Shown: positions 1 through 8,536 of the stretch, one piece after another
Layout of the letters: each line of letters begins with the position of its first letter
Position numbering within the stretch: position 1 is the stretch's first letter
Notes under the pieces: model-generated
Databases searched by the model: none
The model's input: only the letters and a program-made list of their open reading frames with translations
Told to the model about the DNA's origin: nothing
Assembly (NCBI RefSeq): GCF_000971335.1
Contig: NZ_JZJL01000016.1
Coordinates: forward strand, 1-64,000
DNA: 64,000 nucleotides
DNA from: Chromobacterium vaccinii
GTDB taxonomy: Bacteria > Pseudomonadota > Gammaproteobacteria > Burkholderiales > Chromobacteriaceae
Direction: 5' to 3'
Position numbers and translations under genes: made by a program

Positions 1-213
1 CAGCGCGTGCGCCAGCGTCGCCACCGGCGCGTCGCCGGCGGCCAGCAGCTCGGCCAGCCGGTCGATCAGCTCGGGCTGGATCAGCGGCTCGTCGCCCTGC
101 ACATTGATCACCAGCGCGTCGGCCGGCAGCGCCAGCTTGGCGGCCACCTCGGCCAGGCGGTCGGTGCCGCTGGGGTGGTCTGCCCGCGTCAGCGCCGCCT
201 CGACGCCGTGGGC
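1..213 (-). pseudogene. kdsB: kdsB fragment, 5' end missing (CMP-KDO synthetase)
   Basis: Read on the minus strand, this segment encodes a clear internal piece of 3-deoxy-manno-octulosonate cytidylyltransferase, which activates KDO with CTP for lipopolysaccharide core synthesis. Visible family motifs are [20 protein letters not shown] and then [11 protein letters not shown]. Alignment from memory to Neisseria and E. coli KdsB puts the first recognisable residue near position 60, so the N-terminal nucleotide-binding strand (family motif IPARxxSxRLPGK) is absent. Upstream the sequence passes directly into the 3' end of the M23 peptidase gene, whose stop codon at 189-191 lies inside the kdsB homology in another frame. 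The 3' end continues beyond the window. No in-frame start codon was found close to the junction. KDO activation is normally essential, so either an intact copy exists elsewhere or the junction is artefactual. Confidence 0.7.
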
Positions 214-1163
214 GCCGGATCGCCGCCGCCGCGGTAGTGCGTCAGGCGGCCGCCCACGTTCACCCGGCCGCCGTCGCGCGCGGCGTAGCCCTGGTAGGCG
301 CGGCTGCCGGAGAAGAACTGCCAGCCGCCCAGCCACTTGCGGTTCACCGGCTCGGCCTTGCCCTGGTGGATCAATGAAAAGTGGACATGAGGGCCGGTGG
401 TGCTGCCGCCGCAGGGCAGGCCGTTGCCTGTCTTGCCCAGATAAGCGCCCTTGGCCACGCGCTGGCCGTCGGCCACCGTGTTGAGGTTGATCATGTGATA
501 GTAGGTGGATGAGTAGCCGTTGTCGTGCACCAGCTTGACCAGCCCGCTGCCGTTGCGCAGGCAGCTCTTGTAGATCACGCCGGCTTGCGGTGCCAGCACC
601 CGGCCGTCGCCGCCGGCGAAATCTATGGAGTCGTAGGGTTGGCTTTCGCCGCTGTAGCCGTGCGGGCCGCCGGTCATGCTCCAGGCAGCGCCTTCCTGCC
701 AGGGCAGGCCCAGGCCGGTGGCGTCGGGCGCCAGCCGCTTGGCCCGAACGGTTTGGCTGCGCCAGGCGCGCCGCTCGTCGGCGCTCAGCCAATCATCCGG
801 CGCGGCTTCCAGCAACGCGGCGAAGCTGTCTTCTCCTTCCAGCGCCAGTTGCCAGCCCTGATCCGTCTGCCGCGCCAGGAACAATCGGGACAGCGGCACC
901 TGATCGGCATCCACGCCGGTCATCGTCGGCAGCGGCTGGGTGGCCGAGCCGATCACCCAGCGGCGGTCGGCGCTTTCCCGGTTTATCTCCACCAAGGGTT
1001 GCGGCAGACTCCCCTTAGCCAGCGGCAGAGGCGCCAGCCTCGCCAATGCATCGGCCGCGCGCTGGCGCAGCGCGGGATCTTGGGTCTCATGGGCGGCGTG
1101 GACAGACGCCGCGCCCAGGCAGATCAGTAGTACGGACAGGCATGAAATGGCGGGTTTCATCAT
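189..1163 (-). CDS. Secreted LasA-type M23 metallopeptidase
   Basis: Predicted zinc endopeptidase of the LasA/beta-lytic M23 group, which cleaves glycine-rich or peptidoglycan cross-bridges outside the cell. An N-terminal signal peptide ([20 protein letters not shown]) is followed by a propeptide-like region. The catalytic domain has [15 protein letters not shown] (metal His and Asp), STYYHM and the closing TGPHVHFSL with the HxH zinc motif. The start is set at the first of two ATGs at 1163, because AAGGAG lies 6 nt upstream; an upstream ATG at 1208 would put polar residues before the signal peptide. The last ~10 residues (after LTHYR) come from sequence that runs into the kdsB fragment, so the native C-terminus may be altered. 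Confidence 0.85.
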   Translation of the reverse strand: MMKPAISCLSVLLICLGAASVHAAHETQDPALRQRAADALARLAPLPLAKGSLPQPLVEINRESADRRWVIGSATQPLPTMTGVDADQVPLSRLFLARQTDQGWQLALEGEDSFAALLEAAPDDWLSADERRAWRSQTVRAKRLAPDATGLGLPWQEGAAWSMTGGPHGYSGESQPYDSIDFAGGDGRVLAPQAGVIYKSCLRNGSGLVKLVHDNGYSSTYYHMINLNTVADGQRVAKGAYLGKTGNGLPCGGSTTGPHVHFSLIHQGKAEPVNRKWLGGWQFFSGSRAYQGYAARDGGRVNVGGRLTHYRGGGDPAPTASRRR

Positions 1164-1277
1164 CACGGACTCCTTTTCGTTCTGAACAGGAACAGCGTGA
1201 TCGACCATATAGCGAGCGATTGTTATTTTCAGCTGTCCCTAAGAGAGGCGGGCAGCGGGGAACCTTTCGCGGGCATG

Positions 1278-1302
1278 AAAAACGGGAACCCTGGGGCTCC
1301 CG
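1278..1302 (-). terminator. Rho-independent terminator of cdd
   Basis: On the minus strand an 8-bp stem (CGGGAGCC / GGTTCCCG, with one G-U pair) and a CCAG loop are followed directly by TTTTT. It lies just downstream of the cdd stop codon and upstream of the M23 gene, so it ends cdd transcription. Confidence 0.8.
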
Positions 1303-1324
1303 TGGGGTGCGCGCGGACCGCCGC

Positions 1325-1765
1325 TCAGCGTTGGCCGGCGTCCTGCAGGTTCTTGGGGCCGAAGGCGGAGGGCAGCAGCGCGTCCAGCGTAGTGTCGATG
1401 ATGTCCTCGCCGTCGCAGATCGAGCGCACATGCATGGCGGGGCCGAACTCGTTCAGCACTTGGCGGCAGGCGCCGCAGGGGGAGGTGGGTTTATCGGTGG
1501 GGGTGTAGATGCAAACCGCCACCACGTCTTGCATGCCGTGATTGGCGCGGGCGGCGAAAACCGCGGTGCGTTCGGCGCAGTTGCTCAGGCCGAAGGAGGC
1601 GTTTTCCACATTGCAGCCGATGTGTATCTTGCCGTTGCCGTCCAGGATGGCGGCGCCGACGGCGAAGCGGCTATAGGGCGCGTAAGCCTGGCGGGCGGCC
1701 AATTGCGCGGCCATTTCCAGTTCGGCCCACTGTTCACTGCTGGGTGCGTGTTGCTTGCTGGTCAT
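1325..1765 (-). CDS. cdd: Cytidine deaminase
   Basis: Zinc hydrolase that converts cytidine and deoxycytidine to uridine and deoxyuridine in pyrimidine salvage. The 146-residue length matches the short tetrameric class. The signature is intact: NVENASFG for the substrate, CAER with the catalytic Glu and first zinc Cys, and PCGACRQVL with the other two zinc Cys. It sits downstream of argP on the same strand but has its own gap and its own terminator, so it is probably transcribed alone. Confidence 0.93.
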   Translation of the reverse strand: MTSKQHAPSSEQWAELEMAAQLAARQAYAPYSRFAVGAAILDGNGKIHIGCNVENASFGLSNCAERTAVFAARANHGMQDVVAVCIYTPTDKPTSPCGACRQVLNEFGPAMHVRSICDGEDIIDTTLDALLPSAFGPKNLQDAGQR

Positions 1766-1846
1766 GCTGCCTCCATAAAACCAGGTCGGCGCCGGATGAT
1801 GCGCCAGGGGCTTGGCCTTGTCAACGCGTCGGCCATGCCGTGCGGG

Positions 1847-2785
1847 TCAGGGGCCCTGCTGCGATTCTCCAACAGATGCATGATATGCCGCTTTGTCCTG
1901 GCGCAAGTGGCGGCCGCAGTAGTCCAGCATGGCCTCGGTCAGCGCCTGCGACAGCTCGGACTCCACCCGCCAGTGGTGCCAGTACAGCGGCAGGTCCATG
2001 TACTGGCCGGGGAACAGATCCACCAGCCGGCCGTCCTCCAGATCGCCGTCCAGCATCAGCTCCGGCAGCAGGCTGTAGGCGACGCCCTGGCGGGTGAGTT
2101 CGACGAAGCCCTGGGCCGAGGGCACGGTGAAGCTGGGAAAGCCGCCTTCGTAGCCGGCCGCCTGGCGCAGGAACTGCCCGTGCACCGCGTCCTTGCGGCT
2201 GAAGATGATGCTGGGCGCGCGAGCGAGCGCGGCGTGGTCCACCCCGTCCGGAAAATGGCGCGCGGCGAAGCGCGGCGTGGCCAGGCACAGGTAGCGCATC
2301 GCGCCCAGATAGTGCTGAACGCCGCTCTGGATCGGCACCGGACGGGTGCTGACGCAGCCCATCACGTGGCCGGTGCGCATCAGTTCGTGGGTGTGGTCCT
2401 GGTCGTCTAACACCACGTCCAGCAGCAGGTCGTGCGCTTCCAGCACCGGCGTCACCGCCTGCAGATACCAGGTGGCCAGGCTGTCGGCGTTGACGCCAAC
2501 CGCCATCGTGGTGAACTCGCGCTGGCGCGGCGCCGGGCTGAGCTTCTGCAGCAGCTGGTTTTCCATCAGCAGCAGTTGCTGGTAGTGCCGCAGCAACTGG
2601 CGTCCTGCCTCGGTGGCTTCCGCCGGCGAGGTGCGGGTGAGCACCGGCTGACCAAGTTGTTCCTCCAGCTGGCGTATGCGTTGCGATACCGCCGACTGGG
2701 TCAGAAACAGCTTTTTGGCGGCCTTGTCGAAGCCGCCGGTTTCCGCCACCGCGGCCAGGGTTTGCAGTTGTCTGGGGTCGAACAC
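1847..2785 (-). CDS. argP: LysR-family regulator ArgP (IciA)
   Basis: Transcriptional regulator of the ArgP type, which in other proteobacteria activates the arginine/lysine exporter gene argO (lysE) in response to basic amino acids. The N-terminal winged helix is canonical (FDPRQLQTLAAVAETGGFDKAAKKLFLTQSAVSQRIRQLE), followed by a LysR effector domain. I take the GTG at 2785 as start, because family members begin at (M/V)FDPRQL and GGAAAG lies just upstream; the longer ORF from 2866 adds 27 unconserved residues. The likely target argO is at 5442, separated by a c-di-GMP gene. Confidence 0.85.
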   Translation of the reverse strand: MFDPRQLQTLAAVAETGGFDKAAKKLFLTQSAVSQRIRQLEEQLGQPVLTRTSPAEATEAGRQLLRHYQQLLLMENQLLQKLSPAPRQREFTTMAVGVNADSLATWYLQAVTPVLEAHDLLLDVVLDDQDHTHELMRTGHVMGCVSTRPVPIQSGVQHYLGAMRYLCLATPRFAARHFPDGVDHAALARAPSIIFSRKDAVHGQFLRQAAGYEGGFPSFTVPSAQGFVELTRQGVAYSLLPELMLDGDLEDGRLVDLFPGQYMDLPLYWHHWRVESELSQALTEAMLDYCGRHLRQDKAAYHASVGESQQGP

Positions 2786-3024
2786 TTTCGCTTTCCGTAG
2801 TCTTTCGACGATAAGAGATCGTTTAATAATGCGGCCGGACTTGCTTAAAAGCCAGCGCCGTGGCATGTTGCAGCCTTTGGCGGCCGGCCTTGTCTGATGC
2901 GGGTTTCAGACAGACCGCGCCAGTAGATACGGTACAAGAAATACCTGCTCCTGGGCAGGTGGGCGAGATAGTAGGGACGGCGGCCCGGCAGGCCGCGTCC
3001 CAGCCACGACAGGCGCAGAAAACA

Positions 3025-5376
3025 ATGCATACGGATGAAATGGCACTCCTGGCGAATATGTGCCGCTTTATCGGAATCCGGACCGAACACCTGGCGCAGT
3101 TGCCGCGCCACGCAGATGCCGGCATGGCCCGCAGGGAACTGCTGGGCAAGGAGCTTTACTGGCATTTGCTGAAAAGCCCCGGCGAAGCGGAGCGCCTGCA
3201 GCGGCATCATGGCTGCTGCCAGGATGAGCTGGCGGCCATGCTGCTGGCGGAGTGGGACGCGCTTTTGAGGATGCCCTTGGATCAGGCCGTGGCAGCGGCT
3301 TTGGTCGAGCAGGGCGAACTGTATTGCCGGCTGGGCGTGAGCCTGGGCTGGCTGCAGGGCCTATACGAGCGCTGCCAGCCGCATTTGCTGGCCAGCCTGG
3401 AGCAGGCGGCGGGCTTGGACGCGGCGCGGCTGCTGCGCAAGCGCATCTTGCTGGACCAGATGCTGAAGACCCACGGCTACCAGCAGGCGCTGAAGCGCGA
3501 GGCTTCGCGCCATGGCGAGCACTTCCAGGCGATGTCCGGCCTGTACGCGACCCTCAGCGGCGTCAGCCTGGCGCTTGCCGACAGCGCCGATCGCCGCATC
3601 CTGCTGCAGACCGTCTGCGACGTCTGCGTGCGCGAGGCCGGTTTCGAACTGGCCTGGGTGGGGTTGCTGGACGCCGACGAGAAGCGGATGGAAGTGGCGG
3701 CGTTGTCCCGCGGCGAGCGAGCCTCCATGCCCGGCGAACTGCCGGCCCACGCCGAGGATGCGCAGGCTCCGGGCCTGGTGTCGCGCGCGCTGCGCAGCCG
3801 CGCGGCCCAGGTCAGCAATAATGCGCAATCCGATCCCGCGCTGAGACCCTGGCACGACGCGCTGAGCCGCCAAGGCATCCGCAGTCTGCTGGTGGTGCCG
3901 CTGCTGGTGCGCCAGCAGGTGGCGGGCGCGCTGGCGCTGCATGCCGGCGAAGAGGGTTTCTTCGACCAGTCCCGCCGCGCCTTGTTCGAACTGATGGCGC
4001 GCGAGGTCGGCCGCGGGCTGGAGCGCCACGACGCGCTGGAGCGCAGCCACCGCGCCGAAACCGAACTGGCCTTCCTGGCCCAGCACGACGCGCTGACCGG
4101 CCTGCCCAACCGCAGCCGCATGCAGGAGCTGATCGCCCGGCTGCTGAAGGCGCGCCGCGACGGCGGCCAGGTGGCGGTGCTGGCGATCGCGGTGGAAGGC
4201 TTCCACGACATCAACGCCCGTCTCGGTTACGAAGGCGGGGATCTGGTGCTGTGCGAGATGGCGCGCCGCCTGCGGCAGGCCATTTATCCGTTCGGCCACG
4301 TCGGCCGCGTCGGCGCCGCGCGCTTCGTCGCCTGCTCGGAACGCACCGACAGGCTGCAGGAGCTGGTGGACGAGCTGATGAGCCTGTTGCCGCAACCGGT
4401 GGACGCGATGGGCGCCCAGGTGGAGATACGCTGCAGCGTCGGCGTCGCGGTCAGCGGCGACGCGCTGTGCGACGCGGCCAACCTGCTGCGGCGAGCCGGC
4501 CTGGCGTTGAACCGGGCCAAGGACGAAGGCGGCGGCCATTCCCGCCATTACGACGCGGCGATGGACGAAGAGATTCACAAGCTGCACGCGCTGCGCAGCG
4601 CGTTCGCGCTGGCCATTCCGCGCGGCGAGCTGGCGCTGTACTACCAACCCAAGATCAATCTGCAGAACCACCGCATCGAAGGCGCGGAGGCATTGGTGCG
4701 CTGGGTGCGCAACGGCCGGCACGTGCCGCCGGGCGAGTTTTTCAACGCCATCGAGCATACCAATCTGATGCGCGAGCTGGACTGGTGGGTGCTGCGGGAG
4801 GCGGTGCGCCAGATGGGCGAATGGCGGCGGCGCGGCTTGTCATTGCCGGTCAGCGTCAACTTGTCGGCGGCCACGCTCAAGCACGAGGATTTCCTGTTCG
4901 GACTGGAGGCCTTGCTGGAGGCGAACCCGCTGCCGGCGGGCTTCTTGGAGCTGGAGGTGCTGGAGACTGTCACCCAGCAGGAGGCGGAGCAGATCACGGC
5001 CAAGCTGGAGCGTTGCCGCGACCTGGGCCTGTCCATCGCGCTGGACGACTTCGGCACCGGAGCATCGTCGCTGGTGCATCTGCAGCAGCTGCCGTTCGAC
5101 ACCATCAAGATCGACCAGCGCTTTGTCCGGCTGTTGCTGGACATGCCGGGCAACGAGGCCATCATTCGCAGCATGCTGTCCTTCGCCCACTACACCGGAC
5201 GCAAGCTGGTGGTGGAGGGGGTGGAAAGCCGGGCGATCTGGAGCAGGCTGCGCGAGATAGGCTGCCACGACGGCCAAGGCTATGGCATTTCGCCGCCGCT
5301 GGCCGCGGGCGAGCTGCCGGAGTGGCTGAAGCAGTGGAGCAAGAATGCTGCTATTAATTCTTCTTATGTATCATGA
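3025..5376 (+). CDS. GAF-GGDEF-EAL cyclic-di-GMP protein with degenerate GGDEF
   Basis: Predicted cyclic-di-GMP phosphodiesterase. With the ATG at 3025 it has about 783 residues: a helical N-terminal region (about 1-190), a GAF domain (about 190-340), a GGDEF-like domain (about 345-510) and an EAL domain (about 525-775). The GGDEF active-site loop reads VGAARF instead of GGDEF, so cyclase activity is probably lost. The EAL domain keeps YYQPKINL, EALVRW, NLS, EVLE and DDFGTG, the residues needed for metal binding and hydrolysis. No transmembrane segment or signal peptide is seen, so it is likely cytosolic. The start is uncertain: the frame is open back to 2860, and MALLAN at 3040 is another option. 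Confidence 0.85.
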   Translation: MHTDEMALLANMCRFIGIRTEHLAQLPRHADAGMARRELLGKELYWHLLKSPGEAERLQRHHGCCQDELAAMLLAEWDALLRMPLDQAVAAALVEQGELYCRLGVSLGWLQGLYERCQPHLLASLEQAAGLDAARLLRKRILLDQMLKTHGYQQALKREASRHGEHFQAMSGLYATLSGVSLALADSADRRILLQTVCDVCVREAGFELAWVGLLDADEKRMEVAALSRGERASMPGELPAHAEDAQAPGLVSRALRSRAAQVSNNAQSDPALRPWHDALSRQGIRSLLVVPLLVRQQVAGALALHAGEEGFFDQSRRALFELMAREVGRGLERHDALERSHRAETELAFLAQHDALTGLPNRSRMQELIARLLKARRDGGQVAVLAIAVEGFHDINARLGYEGGDLVLCEMARRLRQAIYPFGHVGRVGAARFVACSERTDRLQELVDELMSLLPQPVDAMGAQVEIRCSVGVAVSGDALCDAANLLRRAGLALNRAKDEGGGHSRHYDAAMDEEIHKLHALRSAFALAIPRGELALYYQPKINLQNHRIEGAEALVRWVRNGRHVPPGEFFNAIEHTNLMRELDWWVLREAVRQMGEWRRRGLSLPVSVNLSAATLKHEDFLFGLEALLEANPLPAGFLELEVLETVTQQEAEQITAKLERCRDLGLSIALDDFGTGASSLVHLQQLPFDTIKIDQRFVRLLLDMPGNEAIIRSMLSFAHYTGRKLVVEGVESRAIWSRLREIGCHDGQGYGISPPLAAGELPEWLKQWSKNAAINSSYVS

Positions 5377-5441
5377 TTTTTATTAGTTTTACTTAATGAA
5401 ATCCGGACGTTAATCTGCTTGCAAATAGTTTGGAGCAGGCA

Positions 5442-6077
5442 ATGTTCAATTTCAGTGTTTTCCTTTCCGCGCTGGGCATCTCTTTCAGCCAGATCGTCGG
5501 CATCGGTCCGCAGAACGCCTATGTGCTGCGGCAGGGGATAGGGCGCAGCCATGTGCTGCCCATCGTCGCCATTTGCATCGTCGCCGATGTGCTGCTGATC
5601 GCCGCCGGCGTGCTAGGTGTGGGCAAGGTGGTGGCCGGCATCCCCGGCTTTGTCAGCGTGGTCACCTGGGCCGGCGCGGCCTTCATCCTGTGGCTGGGCT
5701 TCAAGTCCTTCCGCTCCGCGCTGAACGCGGGCGGCATGACGCTTGACGGCGGCGTGGAGCGTGACCGGAAGAGCGCCATCCGCACCATTCTGGTTGTGAC
5801 CCTGCTCAATCCCTATGTCTGGCTGGACACCGTGGTGCTGATCGGCAGCGTGTCCTCGGTGTACGGCGAGCACGGCGCGCTGTCTTTCCTGATCGGCAGC
5901 CTCAGCGCCTCCGTGCTGTGGTTCGGCGCCATCGGCCTGTTCGCAGGCAAGCTGGCCCCGCTGTTCACCAAACCGTCCAGCTGGCGGGTGCTGGATTGCG
6001 TGATCGGCTTCGTGATGCTGTTCACCGCCTCGATGCTGATCTACAACTACGGCTTGTCGGCGCCGCTGCCGCTGTAA
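5442..6077 (+). CDS. argO: LysE/ArgO-type amino acid exporter
   Basis: Inner-membrane exporter of arginine or lysine, 211 residues and about six transmembrane helices. The N-terminus FSQIVGIGPQNAYVLRQGI is the LysE/ArgO signature, and the central LNPYVWLDTVVLIG segment is also typical. GGAG lies 8 nt before the ATG at 5442; the earlier ATG at 5430 overlaps this ribosome site. The upstream 65 bp is AT-rich and would hold the promoter and ArgP site. Its 3' end overlaps the tail of the convergent LysR gene by 31 nt. Confidence 0.9.
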   Translation: MFNFSVFLSALGISFSQIVGIGPQNAYVLRQGIGRSHVLPIVAICIVADVLLIAAGVLGVGKVVAGIPGFVSVVTWAGAAFILWLGFKSFRSALNAGGMTLDGGVERDRKSAIRTILVVTLLNPYVWLDTVVLIGSVSSVYGEHGALSFLIGSLSASVLWFGAIGLFAGKLAPLFTKPSSWRVLDCVIGFVMLFTASMLIYNYGLSAPLPL

Positions 6078-6895
6078 CCGTCCAGAGTTTCCTTGAGCGC
6101 CTGCAAGGCCGGAAGCTCCAGCGCTTGCGCCGCGTAGCATAGCCCGACGCGGCGGGTCGGCGTGGCGCCTGCCAGCGGGATGGCTTTGAGGCCGGGGTGG
6201 TCGTCGGCCAGCGAGGCGGGCAGCAGCGCAACGCCCAGCCCCGCAGCCGCCATATGGGCGGCCAGCCTCAGGCTGCCGGCCCGCGCCGCCGCCAATGTGG
6301 GAGTCGCGCTGCCATGCAGATCCAGCAGCCGCTGGTGGCTGGGGTGGTCCGGACAGACTGTCCAGTCCGGCTCGTCCAGCAGCGCGATATCCACCTGATC
6401 GCGCGCCGCCAAAGGGTGGTCCGCCGGCACGGCCAGCACAAAATCCTCTTCCCACAGCGGCAGAAACAGTTCGTCTTCGCAGCGGCCGTCCTCGGCCGCC
6501 AGCCGCGCGTCGCCGCAGCATCCTTCCCGCACCTCCAGCAATATTGCCGGCTCGGCTCGCGCCGCGCGCGCCAGCAGCGCTTCCAACTGGCTGCGGCCCA
6601 CATCCGCGTCCACGCCCAGGCATAGCGGCGCGCAATCGCGGCGCTGCCGGAACATCCTCGTCAAGGCGTCGGCCTGGGCCAGCATCCTGCGCGCTTGCGG
6701 GTAGAGCAGGCGCGCGTCTTCGCTGACGTCCACGCCGCGGGGCAGCCGTTCGAACAGGGTGACGCCCAGCGCGTCCTCCAACTGGCGTATGGTGACCGAC
6801 AGAGTCGGCTGGGTGACGAATAGCCGTTGCGCCGCCAGCGTGACGCTGCGTTCCTCGAAAACGGCGACAAAGGCCTTCAATTGGCGAATATCCAT
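6047..6895 (-). CDS. LysR-family transcriptional regulator
   Basis: A 282-residue LysR regulator. The N-terminal helix-turn-helix reads MDIRQLKAFVAVFEERSVTLAAQRLFVTQPTLSVTIRQLED and is followed by an effector-binding domain. It is transcribed divergently from the short-chain dehydrogenase at 7008, so that gene is its most likely target, as is usual for LysR pairs. The effector is unknown. The C-terminus overlaps argO tail to tail. Confidence 0.88.
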   Translation of the reverse strand: MDIRQLKAFVAVFEERSVTLAAQRLFVTQPTLSVTIRQLEDALGVTLFERLPRGVDVSEDARLLYPQARRMLAQADALTRMFRQRRDCAPLCLGVDADVGRSQLEALLARAARAEPAILLEVREGCCGDARLAAEDGRCEDELFLPLWEEDFVLAVPADHPLAARDQVDIALLDEPDWTVCPDHPSHQRLLDLHGSATPTLAAARAGSLRLAAHMAAAGLGVALLPASLADDHPGLKAIPLAGATPTRRVGLCYAAQALELPALQALKETLDGYSGSGADKP

Positions 6896-6932
6896 AGAAA
6901 CAATCTATATCAGGCAGAGGTTTTTATCATTT

Positions 6933-6953
6933 TTCAGCTTATTCCATGCTGAA
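6933..6953. promoter_or_regulatory. Inverted repeat, candidate LysR operator
   Basis: TTCAGC and GCTGAA face each other across a 9-bp AT-rich spacer in the 112-bp gap between the divergent LysR and dehydrogenase genes. LysR proteins usually bind such T-N11-A-like dyads. Binding is inferred from position and symmetry only. Confidence 0.4.
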
Positions 6954-7007
6954 TATACTGCATGGCATCTGTTTCATATCGATAAATTTTATGGAAGGAG
7001 AGTGTCC

Positions 7008-7730
7008 ATGAGCAAACCCCTGATCGTGATCACCGGAGCCAGCTCCGGCATCGGCGCCGCTGCGGCCAAGTTGTTTTCCCGGGCAGGCCATCCGCTGCTG
7101 CTGCTGGCGCGCCGCGTCGAAAAACTGGAAGCGTTGGAGCTGCCTGATACCCTGTGCCGCCGGGTGGACGTGACCGATCGCGCCCAGTTGCAAGCGGCGC
7201 TGGCCGAGGCCGAGGCGCGCTTCGGCCCAGCCGACGCCATCGTCAACAACGCCGGCGTGATGTTGCTGGGCGCGATGGCTCAGCAAGACCCGGACGAATG
7301 GCAGCGCATGCTGGACGTCAACGTCAAGGGCCTGCTCAACGGCATCCATGCGGTGCTGGCCGGCATGGCGGCTCGCGGCCGCGGCACCATCATCAACATC
7401 AGCTCCATCGCCGGGCGCAAGACCTTTCCCAACCACGTGGCCTATTGCGGGACGAAGTTCGCGGTGCACGCGATTTCGGAAAACCTGCGCGAGGAAGTGG
7501 CCGGCAGCGGCGTGCGCGTGATCACCATCGCGCCGGGCGCGGTGGAGACGGAGCTGCTGGGCCACACCACCGATGAGGCGATCAAGGCCGGCTACCAGGA
7601 GTGGAAGCAGCAGATGGGCGGGGTGTTGGAAGCGGACGACGTGGCCGAAGCCATCGCTTACGCCTACGGGCAACCGCAGCGCGTGTGCGTGCGCGAAATC
7701 GTGCTGGCGGCTACCGGGCAGCCGGCGTAA
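7008..7730 (+). CDS. Short-chain dehydrogenase/reductase (YdfG-like)
   Basis: NAD(P)-dependent oxidoreductase of the classical SDR family, 240 residues. It has the Rossmann motif TGASSGIG near residue 11, NNAGVM, the catalytic Ser in NISSIAG, and the YCGTK catalytic Tyr/Lys. This layout resembles the YdfG-type serine and 3-hydroxy acid dehydrogenases, but the substrate cannot be fixed from sequence. The start is ATG 7008 after GGAAGGAG; the frame is open further upstream but lacks homology. The LysR gene upstream is divergent. Confidence 0.88.
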   Translation: MSKPLIVITGASSGIGAAAAKLFSRAGHPLLLLARRVEKLEALELPDTLCRRVDVTDRAQLQAALAEAEARFGPADAIVNNAGVMLLGAMAQQDPDEWQRMLDVNVKGLLNGIHAVLAGMAARGRGTIINISSIAGRKTFPNHVAYCGTKFAVHAISENLREEVAGSGVRVITIAPGAVETELLGHTTDEAIKAGYQEWKQQMGGVLEADDVAEAIAYAYGQPQRVCVREIVLAATGQPA

Positions 7731-7734
7731 ACAT

Positions 7735-7773
7735 CCCGATCCGGCGATGCCGCGCGCGGTACGCCGGATCGGG
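7735..7773 (+). terminator. Strong 12-bp hairpin after the SDR gene
   Basis: A perfect 12-bp inverted repeat (CCCGATCCGGCG / CGCCGGATCGGG, 15-nt loop) begins 5 nt after the SDR stop codon. It has no T-tract, so it may protect the mRNA end rather than terminate by itself. Confidence 0.5.
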
Positions 7774-7786
7774 CGGCGGACAGGGG

Positions 7787-7819
7787 AAAGGGCGGGCTGC
7801 GATGGCGGCTCGCCCTTTT
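7787..7819 (+). terminator. Rho-independent terminator after the SDR gene
   Basis: AAAGGGCG and CGCCCTTT pair around a 16-nt loop and are followed by TT. Together with the preceding hairpin it separates the SDR gene from the peptidase gene at 7983. Confidence 0.65.
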
Positions 7820-7982
7820 ACATGGATATTTTTATCACGAAACAAATGCATTTTAGCGTTAAAACAAAGACATAAAGTTAGAATATCAAATTGAAATTTT
7901 ATAAATAATAATTCTTTCCAGAATGATTATTCATTTGCCATAAAAAAATCTCCGTGACGCAACACTCAAGGAGAAAGAGATC

Positions 7983-8534
7983 ATGACAAGGAAAGTCATC
8001 ACGCTGTGCGCGCTCGGCGCGGTTATCGCAGGCCAGATCGGCGCGGCCCTGGCCCTGCCGGTGAACAACAGCTACATCCAGTCCAGCGCCAACGAGATCC
8101 GGGGCTTCCTCGGCTCTTACGCGCGCCCGACGGTCTATGTGGACCAGAATGCCTGCGGCGAGCCGCAAACCAGCGCGATGGCGTGCGGCCCGTACACCAT
8201 CAGCGTCGGCACCGGCTTCCTGCAGCAGCAGGAAAGCAGCTATGGCAACTACGTGGCCAAGTTCATCCTGGCGCACGAATGGGGCCATTCCGTCCAGTTC
8301 ACCCGAGGCATCAACCGCCAGCCGCCGATGCAGGAGCTGCAGGCTGATTGCGTGGGCGGCACCTTCGCCAAGTACGCCGAGACCAATCTGCGCTATCCGA
8401 GCTTCATCGAGAACGCGGTGGCGTCGGCGCGCGACGCGGCCGACTACGCCGAGCACGGCACGCCGTCGCAGCGCGATTACTACTCGCGCTACGGCTACGC
8501 CAACGGCTTCAACGTCTGCATGACGCGGATCTGA
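7983..8534 (+). CDS. Secreted neutral zinc metallopeptidase-like protein
   Basis: A 183-residue exported protein with a signal peptide (MTRKVITLCALGAVIAGQIGAALA). It carries the zinc-peptidase motif HEWGH near residue 99 and a downstream ELQADCVGG, where the Glu would be the third zinc ligand. This arrangement is that of the YpfJ-type putative neutral zinc metallopeptidases. Family members are usually membrane-anchored and near 290 residues; this one is a short secreted form. AAGGAGAAAGAG precedes the ATG. The next gene starts 2 nt after its stop, so the two are co-transcribed. Confidence 0.8.
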   Translation: MTRKVITLCALGAVIAGQIGAALALPVNNSYIQSSANEIRGFLGSYARPTVYVDQNACGEPQTSAMACGPYTISVGTGFLQQQESSYGNYVAKFILAHEWGHSVQFTRGINRQPPMQELQADCVGGTFAKYAETNLRYPSFIENAVASARDAADYAEHGTPSQRDYYSRYGYANGFNVCMTRI

Positions 8535-8536
8535 CG

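Noticed and set aside
3361-4758. Long minus-strand ORF of 465 codons opposite the GGDEF/EAL gene
   Set aside because: It is an antisense shadow caused by high GC. The plus strand carries recognised domains, and the minus frame has low-complexity Gln/Ala/Arg sequence.
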